Source of the DNA: Deferrivibrio essentukiensis
Lineage (GTDB): Bacteria; Chrysiogenota; Deferribacteres; Deferribacterales; Deferrivibrionaceae
Length of the DNA stretch: 64,000 nucleotides
Direction: 5' to 3'
Assembly: GCF_020480685.1 (NCBI RefSeq)
Contig: NZ_JAJAFU010000003.1
Span: 1 to 64,000 of the forward strand
Of this stretch, positions 20,231 through 27,866 are shown in pieces. The notes beneath the pieces were generated by a model that was not told the DNA's origin, did not search any database, and saw only the letters and a list, made by a program, of their open reading frames with translations. Positions within the stretch are counted from its first letter, which is position 1. Each line of letters opens with the position of its first letter. The position numbers and the translations under genes are program-made.

Positions 20231-20479
20231 TTGAAAAAAGAATTTGATTTCTTTGACAAAAAAGAAAATATAGAAAAACTTAAAATTATTTTTTATATCG
20301 TGTTAGTCGTTTTAGTGTTGTTGGATTTAGTAGTACACAAACATCCCCATTATGCATGGGAAAATTTCTTTGGTTCATATGCAATTTATGGCTTTATGGC
20401 CTGTGTAGTGATTGTTGTTGTATCAAAATTGTTAGGAAAATTATTTTTACAAAGACCCGAGGATTACTATGATAGGTAG
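20231..20479 (+). CDS. Small two-helix membrane protein in the antiporter operon
   Basis: 82 residues: a charged N-terminus (KKEFDFFDKKENIEKLK), one helix (about 18-37), a His-rich short loop (HKHPHYAWENF), a second helix (about 50-70) and a tail ending PEDYYDR. I do not recognise a characterised family; similar small proteins occur in Mrp/Mbh-like operons. TTG at 20231 with GGAGG five bases upstream is preferred; the frame stays open upstream to a TTG at 20213 inside the previous gene. It overlaps the next gene by 11 bp, so it is probably a complex subunit. Confidence 0.7.
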   Translation: MKKEFDFFDKKENIEKLKIIFYIVLVVLVLLDLVVHKHPHYAWENFFGSYAIYGFMACVVIVVVSKLLGKLFLQRPEDYYDR

Positions 20480-22247
20480 TTTACCGATTTTTACACTTTT
20501 CTTTTTAGGTGCGATTTTACTTGCCTTTACCAAAGGTAAAATGCACAAGGCTCTTTTTATTGCTATTCCTGCTATTGCTTTTGTAGCTCTAATATACACA
20601 CCTGTAAATGTTGAATTTGGCGGAAGTTTTCTAGGACTTAACTTGAAATTTATATTTATTGATAAATTAAGTAAAGTGTGGGGTTATATTTTTGCCATTA
20701 TGGCGTTCTCGTCCGCAATATTTGCATATCACAATGACGATTATAAAGAAAACATATATGCTACATTATATATTGGAAGTTCCTATGGTGTTGTCTTCGC
20801 AGGCAACTTACTGACATTATTTATTTTCTGGGAACTAATGGCTATTTTTTCTACAATGATTATATTTGCCAGAAAAACTGATACTTCTACAAAAGCAGGT
20901 TTTAGATATCTTTTAGTTCACGCTTTTGGTGGACAGCTATTATTTGCAGGAATGATACTATATTACTTTAAGACAGGCAGTCTTGATTTTGGATATATAG
21001 GGCTTCAAAATATAGCATCCGTCTTAATAATGCTTGGCTTTGCAGTTAATGCTGCAATCCCTCCTTTCTCTGCTTGGCTTTCAGACTCCTACCCTGAATC
21101 TACCGTAACTGGTACTGTTTTTTTAAGTGCATACACAAGTAAAACTGCTGTTTATGTTTTAGCTAGAAGTTTTCCGGGTGAAGAGATTCTTCTTTATGCT
21201 GGTGCAATAATGACAGTATATGGAATAATTTACGCTATATTAGAAAATGATATGAGAAGAGTATTATCTTACAGCATTATTAACCAGGTAGGATTTATGA
21301 TTGCAGGAGTGGGAATTGGGACTCAAATGGCAATAAACGGTGCTGCAGCTCATGCATTTGCCCATATTCTTTATAAGGCTCTTTTAATGATGGGAGCAGG
21401 AGCAGTATTATATAGGACAGGTATCAGTAAAACTTCAAGACTTGGCGGACTTTATAAAACCATGCCATATACCCTTATCTTCAGCTGTATTGGAGCAGCT
21501 GCAATTTCTGCTTTCCCTCTAACAAGTGGCTTTACATCAAAATCACTTATAATCGCCGCTTCTTTAGAAGAACATAAAACTATAGTATATCATATACTAC
21601 TTTTAGCTTCTGCTGGTGTATTTTTACACGCCGGTATTAAATTTCCTTACTTTGTTTTCTTTCAAAAAGATTCTGGACTAAGACCTAAGGAAGCACCTTT
21701 TAATATGCTAATAGCCATGGGATTTGTTAGTTTTCTTTGTATTCTTCTCGGAGTAAAACCAGAATTATTATACAGTATACTACCATATGAAGTTAACTTT
21801 GAGCCGTACACTCCTTCTCATGTATTATTGCAGCTACAGATACTCATGTTTTCAGCTGCTGCATTCTTTTTTATGTTACCTATGTTAAAAAGAACTGAAA
21901 CTATTACTCTTGATACTGATTGGTTTTATAGAAAAGGGGCAAAACTGTTTATAATTTTTGTTGACAAAGTGGTAATTTATATTGGAAGTAATATAAAAAG
22001 CTATTTGTTTGACAAAATACCGTCAAAAGCATCATACTTTTTCACTAATCCTGCTGGTTACATTAAGACTGTATACAATATTATTTACTACAAAGTTTTT
22101 GAAGATAACCCAATAAAACTAGAAGAAAATTTATCTAAATTGAATGACATTAGGTCTGTTAAAACTGATGTTCATTTAGGGAACTCAATGATTTGGGTTA
22201 CCGTTTTTATCGTTTTTTATCTCTTAATCTATTATTTTAGCATATAA
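20469..22247 (+). CDS. NuoL/MrpA-like antiporter subunit
   Basis: 592 residues, about 15-16 helices. Conserved channel residues appear in LLTLFIFWELMAIFSTMII (helix-5 Glu), AVNAAIPPFSAWLSDSYPESTVTG (helix 7/8 loop) and AAAHAFAHILYKALLMMGAGAVL (Lys in the broken helix). After the 14-helix core there is a C-terminal region with an amphipathic stretch and a final membrane anchor (about 570-590), recalling the lateral helix of NuoL. It lacks the DUF4040/MbhE tail of a canonical MrpA, which here is the separate gene at 15945. It is the last gene of the operon. Confidence 0.88.
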   Translation: MIGSLPIFTLFFLGAILLAFTKGKMHKALFIAIPAIAFVALIYTPVNVEFGGSFLGLNLKFIFIDKLSKVWGYIFAIMAFSSAIFAYHNDDYKENIYATLYIGSSYGVVFAGNLLTLFIFWELMAIFSTMIIFARKTDTSTKAGFRYLLVHAFGGQLLFAGMILYYFKTGSLDFGYIGLQNIASVLIMLGFAVNAAIPPFSAWLSDSYPESTVTGTVFLSAYTSKTAVYVLARSFPGEEILLYAGAIMTVYGIIYAILENDMRRVLSYSIINQVGFMIAGVGIGTQMAINGAAAHAFAHILYKALLMMGAGAVLYRTGISKTSRLGGLYKTMPYTLIFSCIGAAAISAFPLTSGFTSKSLIIAASLEEHKTIVYHILLLASAGVFLHAGIKFPYFVFFQKDSGLRPKEAPFNMLIAMGFVSFLCILLGVKPELLYSILPYEVNFEPYTPSHVLLQLQILMFSAAAFFFMLPMLKRTETITLDTDWFYRKGAKLFIIFVDKVVIYIGSNIKSYLFDKIPSKASYFFTNPAGYIKTVYNIIYYKVFEDNPIKLEENLSKLNDIRSVKTDVHLGNSMIWVTVFIVFYLLIYYFSI

Positions 22248-22288
22248 GCACTAAACAAGAAAATTAAATTTTATTTAACCTTTTGCTT

Positions 22289-22307
22289 GAATTTTTCAGA
22301 AAAATTC
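22289..22307. promoter_or_regulatory. Perfect 9-bp dyad upstream of the TrpXYZ-type importer
   Basis: GAATTTTTC, one central A, then GAAAAATTC form a perfect inverted repeat 36 bp before the start codon of the binding-protein gene. A single-base spacer cannot form an RNA hairpin loop, so a DNA-binding-protein operator is the likelier reading. There is no terminator-like T-tract. Its regulator is unknown. Confidence 0.4.
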
Positions 22308-22342
22308 ATTAAGAATCTATAGTTTAAAATTGGAGGATGAAT

Positions 22343-23296
22343 ATGAAGAAAATTTTAAGTATTGCTTTACTTTTTTTGCTTTTAACTACTATTTCTTTTG
22401 CTAAGACAATTAATGTGGGGATTTCTCAAATTGTAGAGCACCCTGCTCTTGATGCATGCAGGCAGGGAATCATTGATAAGTTAAAAGAATTAGGATATGA
22501 GGAAGGTAAAAATATTCACTACGATATTCAGATTGCTCAAGGTAACGTTGCTACGGCAAATCAAATAGCTAAAAACTTTGTAGGTGACAAAAAAGACCTC
22601 ATTATAGCTATAGCAACCCCTACTGCACTTGCAGTTGCAAACGCAACAAAACATATTCCGATAGTAATTTCAGCTATAACTGACCCTGTTGGTGCAAAGC
22701 TTGTTAAATCTCTTGAAAAGCCCGGCACAAATGTAACAGGGACAACCGATATGAGTCCGGTAAAAGAGCAACTTGCACTTTTTAAAGAGTTGGGACTTAA
22801 TGTAAAAAGTGTAGGAATCATTTACAACGCAGGTGAGGCTAACAGCAGGACACTTGTTAATCTGGCAAAAAAGGCTGCAAAAGATTTAAATATAGATATC
22901 TTTGAGGCAACAGTTACAAACAGCAGCGGTGTACTTTTGGCTGCAAAATCACTTGTAGGTAAAGTTGACGGTATATATATCCCTACTGATAATACTGTTG
23001 TTTCAGCCCTTGAATCTGTACTTCAGGTATCTTATGACAATAAAATCCCTGTCATCACAGGCGATACAGATTCTGTTGAAAGGGGCTCACTTGCATCACT
23101 CGGTATGAATTATTACAAACTTGGCCTTCAAACCGGTGAAATAGCATATAAAGTATTAAATGGTGCAAATCCTGCAGAAACTCCGGTAGAAACATTGAAA
23201 GATTTAGAACTTTTCATAAACCTTAAAACTGCCAAAAAAATAGGTGTAAACATTCCTGAAGAAATGACAAAAAAGGCTGCCAAGGTAATTAAATAA
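22343..23296 (+). CDS. ABC transporter substrate-binding protein (COG2984, TrpX-like)
   Basis: The 317-residue protein has a clear signal peptide (KK, hydrophobic 4-18, cleavage after SFA) and the COG2984 pattern: VGISQIVEHPALDACRQG, then AIATPTALAVANAT and NVTGTTDMSP. This family binds amino acids such as tryptophan or tyrosine in some Firmicutes; other substrates are possible. ATG at 22343 is chosen because the Shine-Dalgarno TGGAGG (22331-22336) touches the in-frame ATG at 22337. It is the first gene of a three-gene importer operon. Confidence 0.88.
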   Translation: MKKILSIALLFLLLTTISFAKTINVGISQIVEHPALDACRQGIIDKLKELGYEEGKNIHYDIQIAQGNVATANQIAKNFVGDKKDLIIAIATPTALAVANATKHIPIVISAITDPVGAKLVKSLEKPGTNVTGTTDMSPVKEQLALFKELGLNVKSVGIIYNAGEANSRTLVNLAKKAAKDLNIDIFEATVTNSSGVLLAAKSLVGKVDGIYIPTDNTVVSALESVLQVSYDNKIPVITGDTDSVERGSLASLGMNYYKLGLQTGEIAYKVLNGANPAETPVETLKDLELFINLKTAKKIGVNIPEEMTKKAAKVIK

Positions 23297-24187
23297 ATGA
23301 GTTTATACGCTTTTTTAGGTTCACTTGAACAAGGATTTGTTTTTGCAATAATGGCTCTGGGGGTGTATATCACCTTCAGAGTCCTTGATTTTCCTGACCT
23401 TTCCGTTGATGGGACTTTCCCTCTCGGTGCAGCAGTTTCTGCAGTATTAATAGTAAAAGGGGTAAACCCTTTTGTTACCGTGGCAATAGCCACATTAGCA
23501 GGTATGGTAGCAGGAGGTATTACCGCTATTTTAAATACCAAACTTAAAATTTTAAACCTTTTAGCAGGTATTTTAATGATGATTGCCCTTTATTCTGTAA
23601 ATATAAGGGTGATGGGGCAACCAACTACAGCACTGCTTGGATATGATACAATATTTACACCGTTTGAAGCACTTGGAATAGAAAAATATATTTTAACCCC
23701 CATAATTTTTGGAATAATACTCATCGTCATCGCTATAATTCTTGTATGGTTTTTGCATACAGATATTGGACTTGCAATGCGTGCAACGGGAAACAATATG
23801 AAGATGGTAAAAGCACAAGGGGTAAGCACAAACAGGATGATACTTTTTGGTGTTGCATTTTCAAACGGCCTTGTAGCATTGTCAGGTGCTCTGGTAGCTC
23901 AAAGCCAAGGCTCAGCAGATGTAAATATGGGGATAGGTACAATCGTTGCCGGCCTTGCATCTGTAATCTTAGGTGAAGCTATTATTCAGGATAGGACTGT
24001 TTTTAGAGCCGTAGTAGGAGTTATTTTAGGCTCAGTCCTTTATAGAATTGCCATAGCTGTGGCACTTTCATTTAAGATTGGTGCATTACAGATGACACCT
24101 TCTGATTTGAATTTAATGACTTCAGCACTTGTTACTATTGCACTTGTATTTCCCGGAATTAGAAAGAAAATAGGTTTAAAAATATGA
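23297..24187 (+). CDS. ABC transporter permease (COG4120, TrpY-like)
   Basis: 296 residues with about eight helices of the branched-chain-type permease fold. Signatures are FRVLDFPDLSVDGTFPLGAAV (residues 28-48), TDIGLAMRATGNN (cytoplasmic coupling region, about 155-167) and GLASVILGEAI. It starts directly after the binding-protein stop codon and overlaps the ATPase gene by 4 bp. Confidence 0.9.
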   Translation: MSLYAFLGSLEQGFVFAIMALGVYITFRVLDFPDLSVDGTFPLGAAVSAVLIVKGVNPFVTVAIATLAGMVAGGITAILNTKLKILNLLAGILMMIALYSVNIRVMGQPTTALLGYDTIFTPFEALGIEKYILTPIIFGIILIVIAIILVWFLHTDIGLAMRATGNNMKMVKAQGVSTNRMILFGVAFSNGLVALSGALVAQSQGSADVNMGIGTIVAGLASVILGEAIIQDRTVFRAVVGVILGSVLYRIAIAVALSFKIGALQMTPSDLNLMTSALVTIALVFPGIRKKIGLKI

Positions 24188-24978
24188 TAAATCTTGAAAA
24201 TATCGTTAAAATTTTTCATAAAAATACAATTAATGAAAATAAAGCTATAAAGGGTATTAATCTTAATATTCAAAAAGGCGATTTTATAACTGTAATAGGA
24301 AGTAACGGTGCAGGAAAATCAACTCTGCTAAATATTATTGCAGGTAATTTAATCCCTGATGAAGGCAAAATTTTTATTAATAACAAAGACGTAACAAAAA
24401 TTCCTGACTACAAACGTGCAGCTTTTATAGGTCAGGTTTTTCAAGACCCCCTTTCAGGCACAGCGGGTAATCTTACTATCGAAGAAAATCTTGCAATTGC
24501 TCAAAAAAGGGGAAAAAAGAGATGGTTTGGCAGAGGGGTAAAAAATAGTGACAGGAAAGAGTTTAAAAAATCTCTTCAAGTTTTGGGATTGGGACTTGAA
24601 AATAGATTAAAAGATAAGGTAGGTCTATTATCCGGTGGGCAAAGACAATCTTTGACACTACTCATGGCAACTCTTGTAAAACCTGAAATATTGCTTTTAG
24701 ATGAACACACAGCGGCTCTTGACCCTAAGACTGCTGCTAAAATCATTGAATTAACGGAATATTTTGTCGACGAATATAATCTTACCGCACTTATGGTCAC
24801 CCACAATATGAAACAAGCCTTAAGCCTTGGCAATAGAACAATTATGATGCATGAAGGGGAAATAATACTTGATATCAAATCTCCAGAAAGGGATAAGCTC
24901 ACAGTCAAAGACTTACTTGAAATGTTCTCAAAAGTAAGGGGCGAAGAAATCGTCGATGACAAGATGTTACTAAATTAA
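24184..24978 (+). CDS. ABC transporter ATP-binding protein (COG1101, TrpZ-like)
   Basis: 264 residues. Walker A is GSNGAGKST (near 40-48), the signature is LSGGQRQSLTLLMA and Walker B is ILLLDEHTAALDPKTA; DEHTA in place of DEPTA is characteristic of this COG1101 group. The switch His is in VTHNMKQAL. It is the last gene of the importer operon, meeting the LysO-type genes tail to tail after 21 bp. Confidence 0.92.
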   Translation: MINLENIVKIFHKNTINENKAIKGINLNIQKGDFITVIGSNGAGKSTLLNIIAGNLIPDEGKIFINNKDVTKIPDYKRAAFIGQVFQDPLSGTAGNLTIEENLAIAQKRGKKRWFGRGVKNSDRKEFKKSLQVLGLGLENRLKDKVGLLSGGQRQSLTLLMATLVKPEILLLDEHTAALDPKTAAKIIELTEYFVDEYNLTALMVTHNMKQALSLGNRTIMMHEGEIILDIKSPERDKLTVKDLLEMFSKVRGEEIVDDKMLLN

Positions 24979-24999
24979 TTCGGTTAGTATAAAATCTCT

Positions 25000-25593
25000 T
25001 TATAAAAAAATCGGGACAATAACCGGGACAAGTGCACTTAAAATAAATCCGTGAGCAAACGCAACAATTGCAGCGCTCTCACCTGCGTATTTTTCGATTA
25101 TAGGGAGTGTCGTATCCATTGTTGTGGCACCGCCAGGGACAATTGAAACGTATGGACCCACCCTTTTTGCGATAATAGGTATCAAGAGAATACTTAAAAG
25201 CTCACGAAAAACATTTGCTAAAAACGCAATGCTACCAAGGTCTGCACTCTTCATTTTTGTAATTATTACTGCCGATAATGAATACCATCCAAAACCGGCT
25301 GATACAGCCAAACTGTCATTTGCACTTAAATTTATAAATAACGAAGCGATAAGCCCACCGATTAATGTCCCTATTACTGTCCCAAAAGGGACGAGGAAAG
25401 CAAATTTATCTTTAGTTATTAGTCTAATAACAGCATCTTTATCCCTGCCAATATCATAGCCTACAATAAGGAGCAAGAGATACAAAGAATACTCGGTAAT
25501 GCTACCAGATTGCTCTACTAAATTATCAGGCAACACTCCAAACTGTGCTGTAAAAATACCAAGTAAAGTAAAAATAACCATTAAAAAAATCAT
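25000..25593 (-). CDS. lysO: LysO-type lysine exporter, C-terminal core as a separate gene
   Basis: 197 residues with about seven helices: VGYDIGRDK near 45, PFGTVIGTLIGGLIASL, then SAGFGWYSLSAVIIT and PGGATTMDTTLPII (about 153-166), which match the conserved DUF340/LysO core including the periplasmic-facing Asp/Thr region. E. coli LysO (YbjE, about 300 residues) combines this core with an N-terminal half that here is encoded by the next upstream gene. Overlap of one base with that gene suggests coupled translation and a two-chain transporter. Confidence 0.8.
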   Translation of the reverse strand: MIFLMVIFTLLGIFTAQFGVLPDNLVEQSGSITEYSLYLLLLIVGYDIGRDKDAVIRLITKDKFAFLVPFGTVIGTLIGGLIASLFINLSANDSLAVSAGFGWYSLSAVIITKMKSADLGSIAFLANVFRELLSILLIPIIAKRVGPYVSIVPGGATTMDTTLPIIEKYAGESAAIVAFAHGFILSALVPVIVPIFL

Positions 25594-25868
25594 TATTTTG
25601 AATGTCTCCTAAAAGCTCTAACCATTATAAAAACAACAATTATACTAAACAAAATACTAAATGATGAAATAACTAAAGCATTAAGCCCAAAATTTGCAAT
25701 TTTTGATTTAAGGTCAGGGTCTTTCCCAATCCCAACACCCATAAAAAAAAGCAGGCATAGGACACTTATCGACATTAAAATATTTTTTATTTTTTTGACT
25801 CCATTAATCTCAGGAGCAAAAATACCAAAAAGTATACCGATACTCAAAAAAATTAGATACTTAACCAT
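25593..25868 (-). CDS. LysO-type exporter, N-terminal half as a separate gene
   Basis: 91 residues with three helices (MVKYLIFLSIGILFGIF, NILMSISVLCLLFFMGVGIG, ALVISSFSILFSIIVVFIMV) separated by the conserved FFMGVGIGKD motif of the LysO/DUF340 N-terminal domain. ATG at 25868 fits the family and has GGTG a few bases upstream; a longer frame to 25913 is possible but looks non-native. The stop overlaps the first base of the following core gene. Basic C-terminus (RAFRRHSK) fits a cytoplasmic end. Confidence 0.72.
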   Translation of the reverse strand: MVKYLIFLSIGILFGIFAPEINGVKKIKNILMSISVLCLLFFMGVGIGKDPDLKSKIANFGLNALVISSFSILFSIIVVFIMVRAFRRHSK

Positions 25869-26025
25869 ATTTTCACCGAGAGGTATATTAATTAACAATG
25901 AAATAAAAAACAAGGGATAAAATTATTGTATCTATTATTTTCAGCAGCCCTTTTACCTCGTATGGTATGCTTAAAATTTAATTCGAATATTAACATCTAC
26001 ACATCTATTTTTAAGCATCTTCATT

Positions 26026-27402
26026 TCAAAATTCGAGATTTTTAGGTGTCCTTGGGAAAGGTATTACGTCCCTAATATTAGAAACACCCGTAACAAACAT
26101 TAAAAAGCGCTCAAATCCTAAACCAAAGCCTGAGTGAGGCACAGTGCCATATTTCCTTAACTCCAAATACCACCAATAATCTTCTTCATTCATACCTAAA
26201 TCATTAATAGCCTTTTTCAGCAAATCAAGCCTATCTTCACGCTGTGAGCCTCCAATCAATTCTCCAACACCCGGCACAAGTAAATCCATCGCAGCTACAG
26301 TTTTTTTGTCATCATTTTGATACATATAAAAAGGCTTAATAGTCTTAGGATAGTTAATCACAAATACTGGCTTTTTAAAATACTCTTCCGTTAAATATCT
26401 CTCATGCTCTGTTTGCAAATCCTTACCATATCCAACTTCAAACTCAAATTTTTTACCTGATTTTTCAAGTATTTTTATGGCATCTCTATATTCAAGCCTT
26501 TCAAATGAAGAATCTAACACGTTATTAAGCTTGCCTTCTAATCCCTTATCAACAAAGTTAAAAAATAGCTCCAAATCTTCTCGGCTGTATTTTAGTAAAT
26601 AAGAAATAAGGTATTTGACAAAATCTTCAGCCAATTCCATATTTTCCTTTAAAGTTGCAAAAGCCACTTCCGGCTCAATCATCCAAAATTCAGAAGCATG
26701 TTTTGGAGTATTAGAGTTTTCAGCTCTAAAAGTAGGCCCAAATGTATATACTTTTCCAAGTGAACAGGCAAAATTTTCAACATTTAGCTGACCTGACACT
26801 GTCAAATAGGCAGCTTTACCAAAGAAATCATCCTTTAAACCTTCAGGAGTTATTTTTTCCCCCTCTTTCAACGTCGTTACTCTAAACATCTCTCCGGCAC
26901 CTTCACAATCTGAGCCGGTTATAATCGGTGTATGAATATAGTAAAAGCCCCTTTCTCTAAAAAAATTATGAACTGCAAAAGATGCTTCTGAGCGTATCCT
27001 GAATATTGCACCATATTTGTTAGTCCTTGGTCTTAAGTGCGCAATTTGCCTTAAAAATTCATCGGAATGACGCTTTTTTTGAAGAGGGTATACTTCAGGA
27101 TCAGCTTCTCCGATAAGTACAATTTTGTTTGCCTTAACCTCCCACTTTTGCCCTTTCCCGAGAGATTCAATTAAATCTCCATATATATTAACAGATGCAC
27201 CTGTATTAATATTTTTGATATTTTCATAACCTTCTATCCCCTCATCTGCTACAACCTGTAAATTTTTTATACAAGAACCATCATTTATTTCAAGAAAACA
27301 AAAATGTTTATTATCCCTTTTAGTCCTAACCCAACCTTTAACCACAATTGAATTTATACTTGATTCAGAGTTTAAAAACTCTTTAACAGATTTATAAACC
27401 AT
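26026..27402 (-). CDS. asnS: Asparaginyl-tRNA synthetase
   Basis: 458 residues. An N-terminal OB-fold anticodon-binding domain (to about 110; [22 protein letters not shown]) precedes the class IIb catalytic domain with motif 2 ([25 protein letters not shown]) and motif 3 ([12 protein letters not shown]). The sequence [12 protein letters not shown] and the ending [10 protein letters not shown] are typical of AsnRS rather than AspRS. ATG at 27402 with GGAGAG eight bases upstream is preferred over the longer frame to 27429. It charges tRNA-Asn in the cytoplasm. Confidence 0.96.
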   Translation of the reverse strand: MVYKSVKEFLNSESSINSIVVKGWVRTKRDNKHFCFLEINDGSCIKNLQVVADEGIEGYENIKNINTGASVNIYGDLIESLGKGQKWEVKANKIVLIGEADPEVYPLQKKRHSDEFLRQIAHLRPRTNKYGAIFRIRSEASFAVHNFFRERGFYYIHTPIITGSDCEGAGEMFRVTTLKEGEKITPEGLKDDFFGKAAYLTVSGQLNVENFACSLGKVYTFGPTFRAENSNTPKHASEFWMIEPEVAFATLKENMELAEDFVKYLISYLLKYSREDLELFFNFVDKGLEGKLNNVLDSSFERLEYRDAIKILEKSGKKFEFEVGYGKDLQTEHERYLTEEYFKKPVFVINYPKTIKPFYMYQNDDKKTVAAMDLLVPGVGELIGGSQREDRLDLLKKAINDLGMNEEDYWWYLELRKYGTVPHSGFGLGFERFLMFVTGVSNIRDVIPFPRTPKNLEF

Positions 27403-27557
27403 AAACACACTCTCCAAAAAAATTTTCAACTATATAATGCTACTTTTTTTATAAATCAACAGCATATACTAAAATAATCAATAATGATCGACTTTATATT
27501 AAATCAGTTACATCACCCTGTTTATAAAAAACTATGCCTATACACAACAGTTTTTTC

Positions 27558-27586
27558 TTGACAAATCAGTGTAATTTAAATATAAG
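27558..27586 (+). promoter_or_regulatory. Promoter of tRNA-Leu
   Basis: TTGACA (27558-27563), a 17-bp spacer and TATAAG (27581-27586) form a near-consensus sigma-70 promoter whose predicted start lies about 18 bp before the tRNA. It is one of the strongest promoters in the window, as expected for a stable RNA gene. Confidence 0.8.
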
Positions 27587-27611
27587 TCCTTTCACTTGAA
27601 AATAAGTTGTT

Positions 27612-27697
27612 GCCTGGGTGGTGGAACTGGTAGACACGCAGGACTAAGGATCCTGTGGGAGTAATATCCTGTGGGGGTTCGAGTCCCCCCTCAGGCA
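27612..27697 (+). tRNA. tRNA-Leu, anticodon AAG
   Basis: 86 nt with a 7-bp acceptor (GCCTGGG with CTCAGGC, one G-T pair), a D arm with GGTAGAC, an anticodon stem CAGGA/TCCTG around loop CTAAGGA, a long variable arm typical of class II tRNA, a 5-bp T stem (GGGGG/CCCCC) with TTCGAGT, and discriminator A. CCA is not encoded. The loop places AAG at positions 34-36, decoding CUU and perhaps other CUN codons if A34 is deaminated to inosine. Most bacteria use GAG here. Confidence 0.92.
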
Positions 27698-27866
27698 TTT
27701 TTATTTTAGCTTTTTAACAATTTTCCGATATTAACTCAAATAGCTAAATTTTATAGACAAAGCTCCCAAACCGCAAAAATATTTATTCCTTTAAAATAAA
27801 TTACAAAGGCTGATACAAATTTTATACCGGCCATTGAGATAATTATCTAAAATAACTTATCAAGAA

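Noticed and set aside
22561-24273. Several minus-strand frames across the TrpXYZ-type operon
   Set aside because: Shadow frames of real genes on the + strand; none has domain features or a ribosome-binding site.
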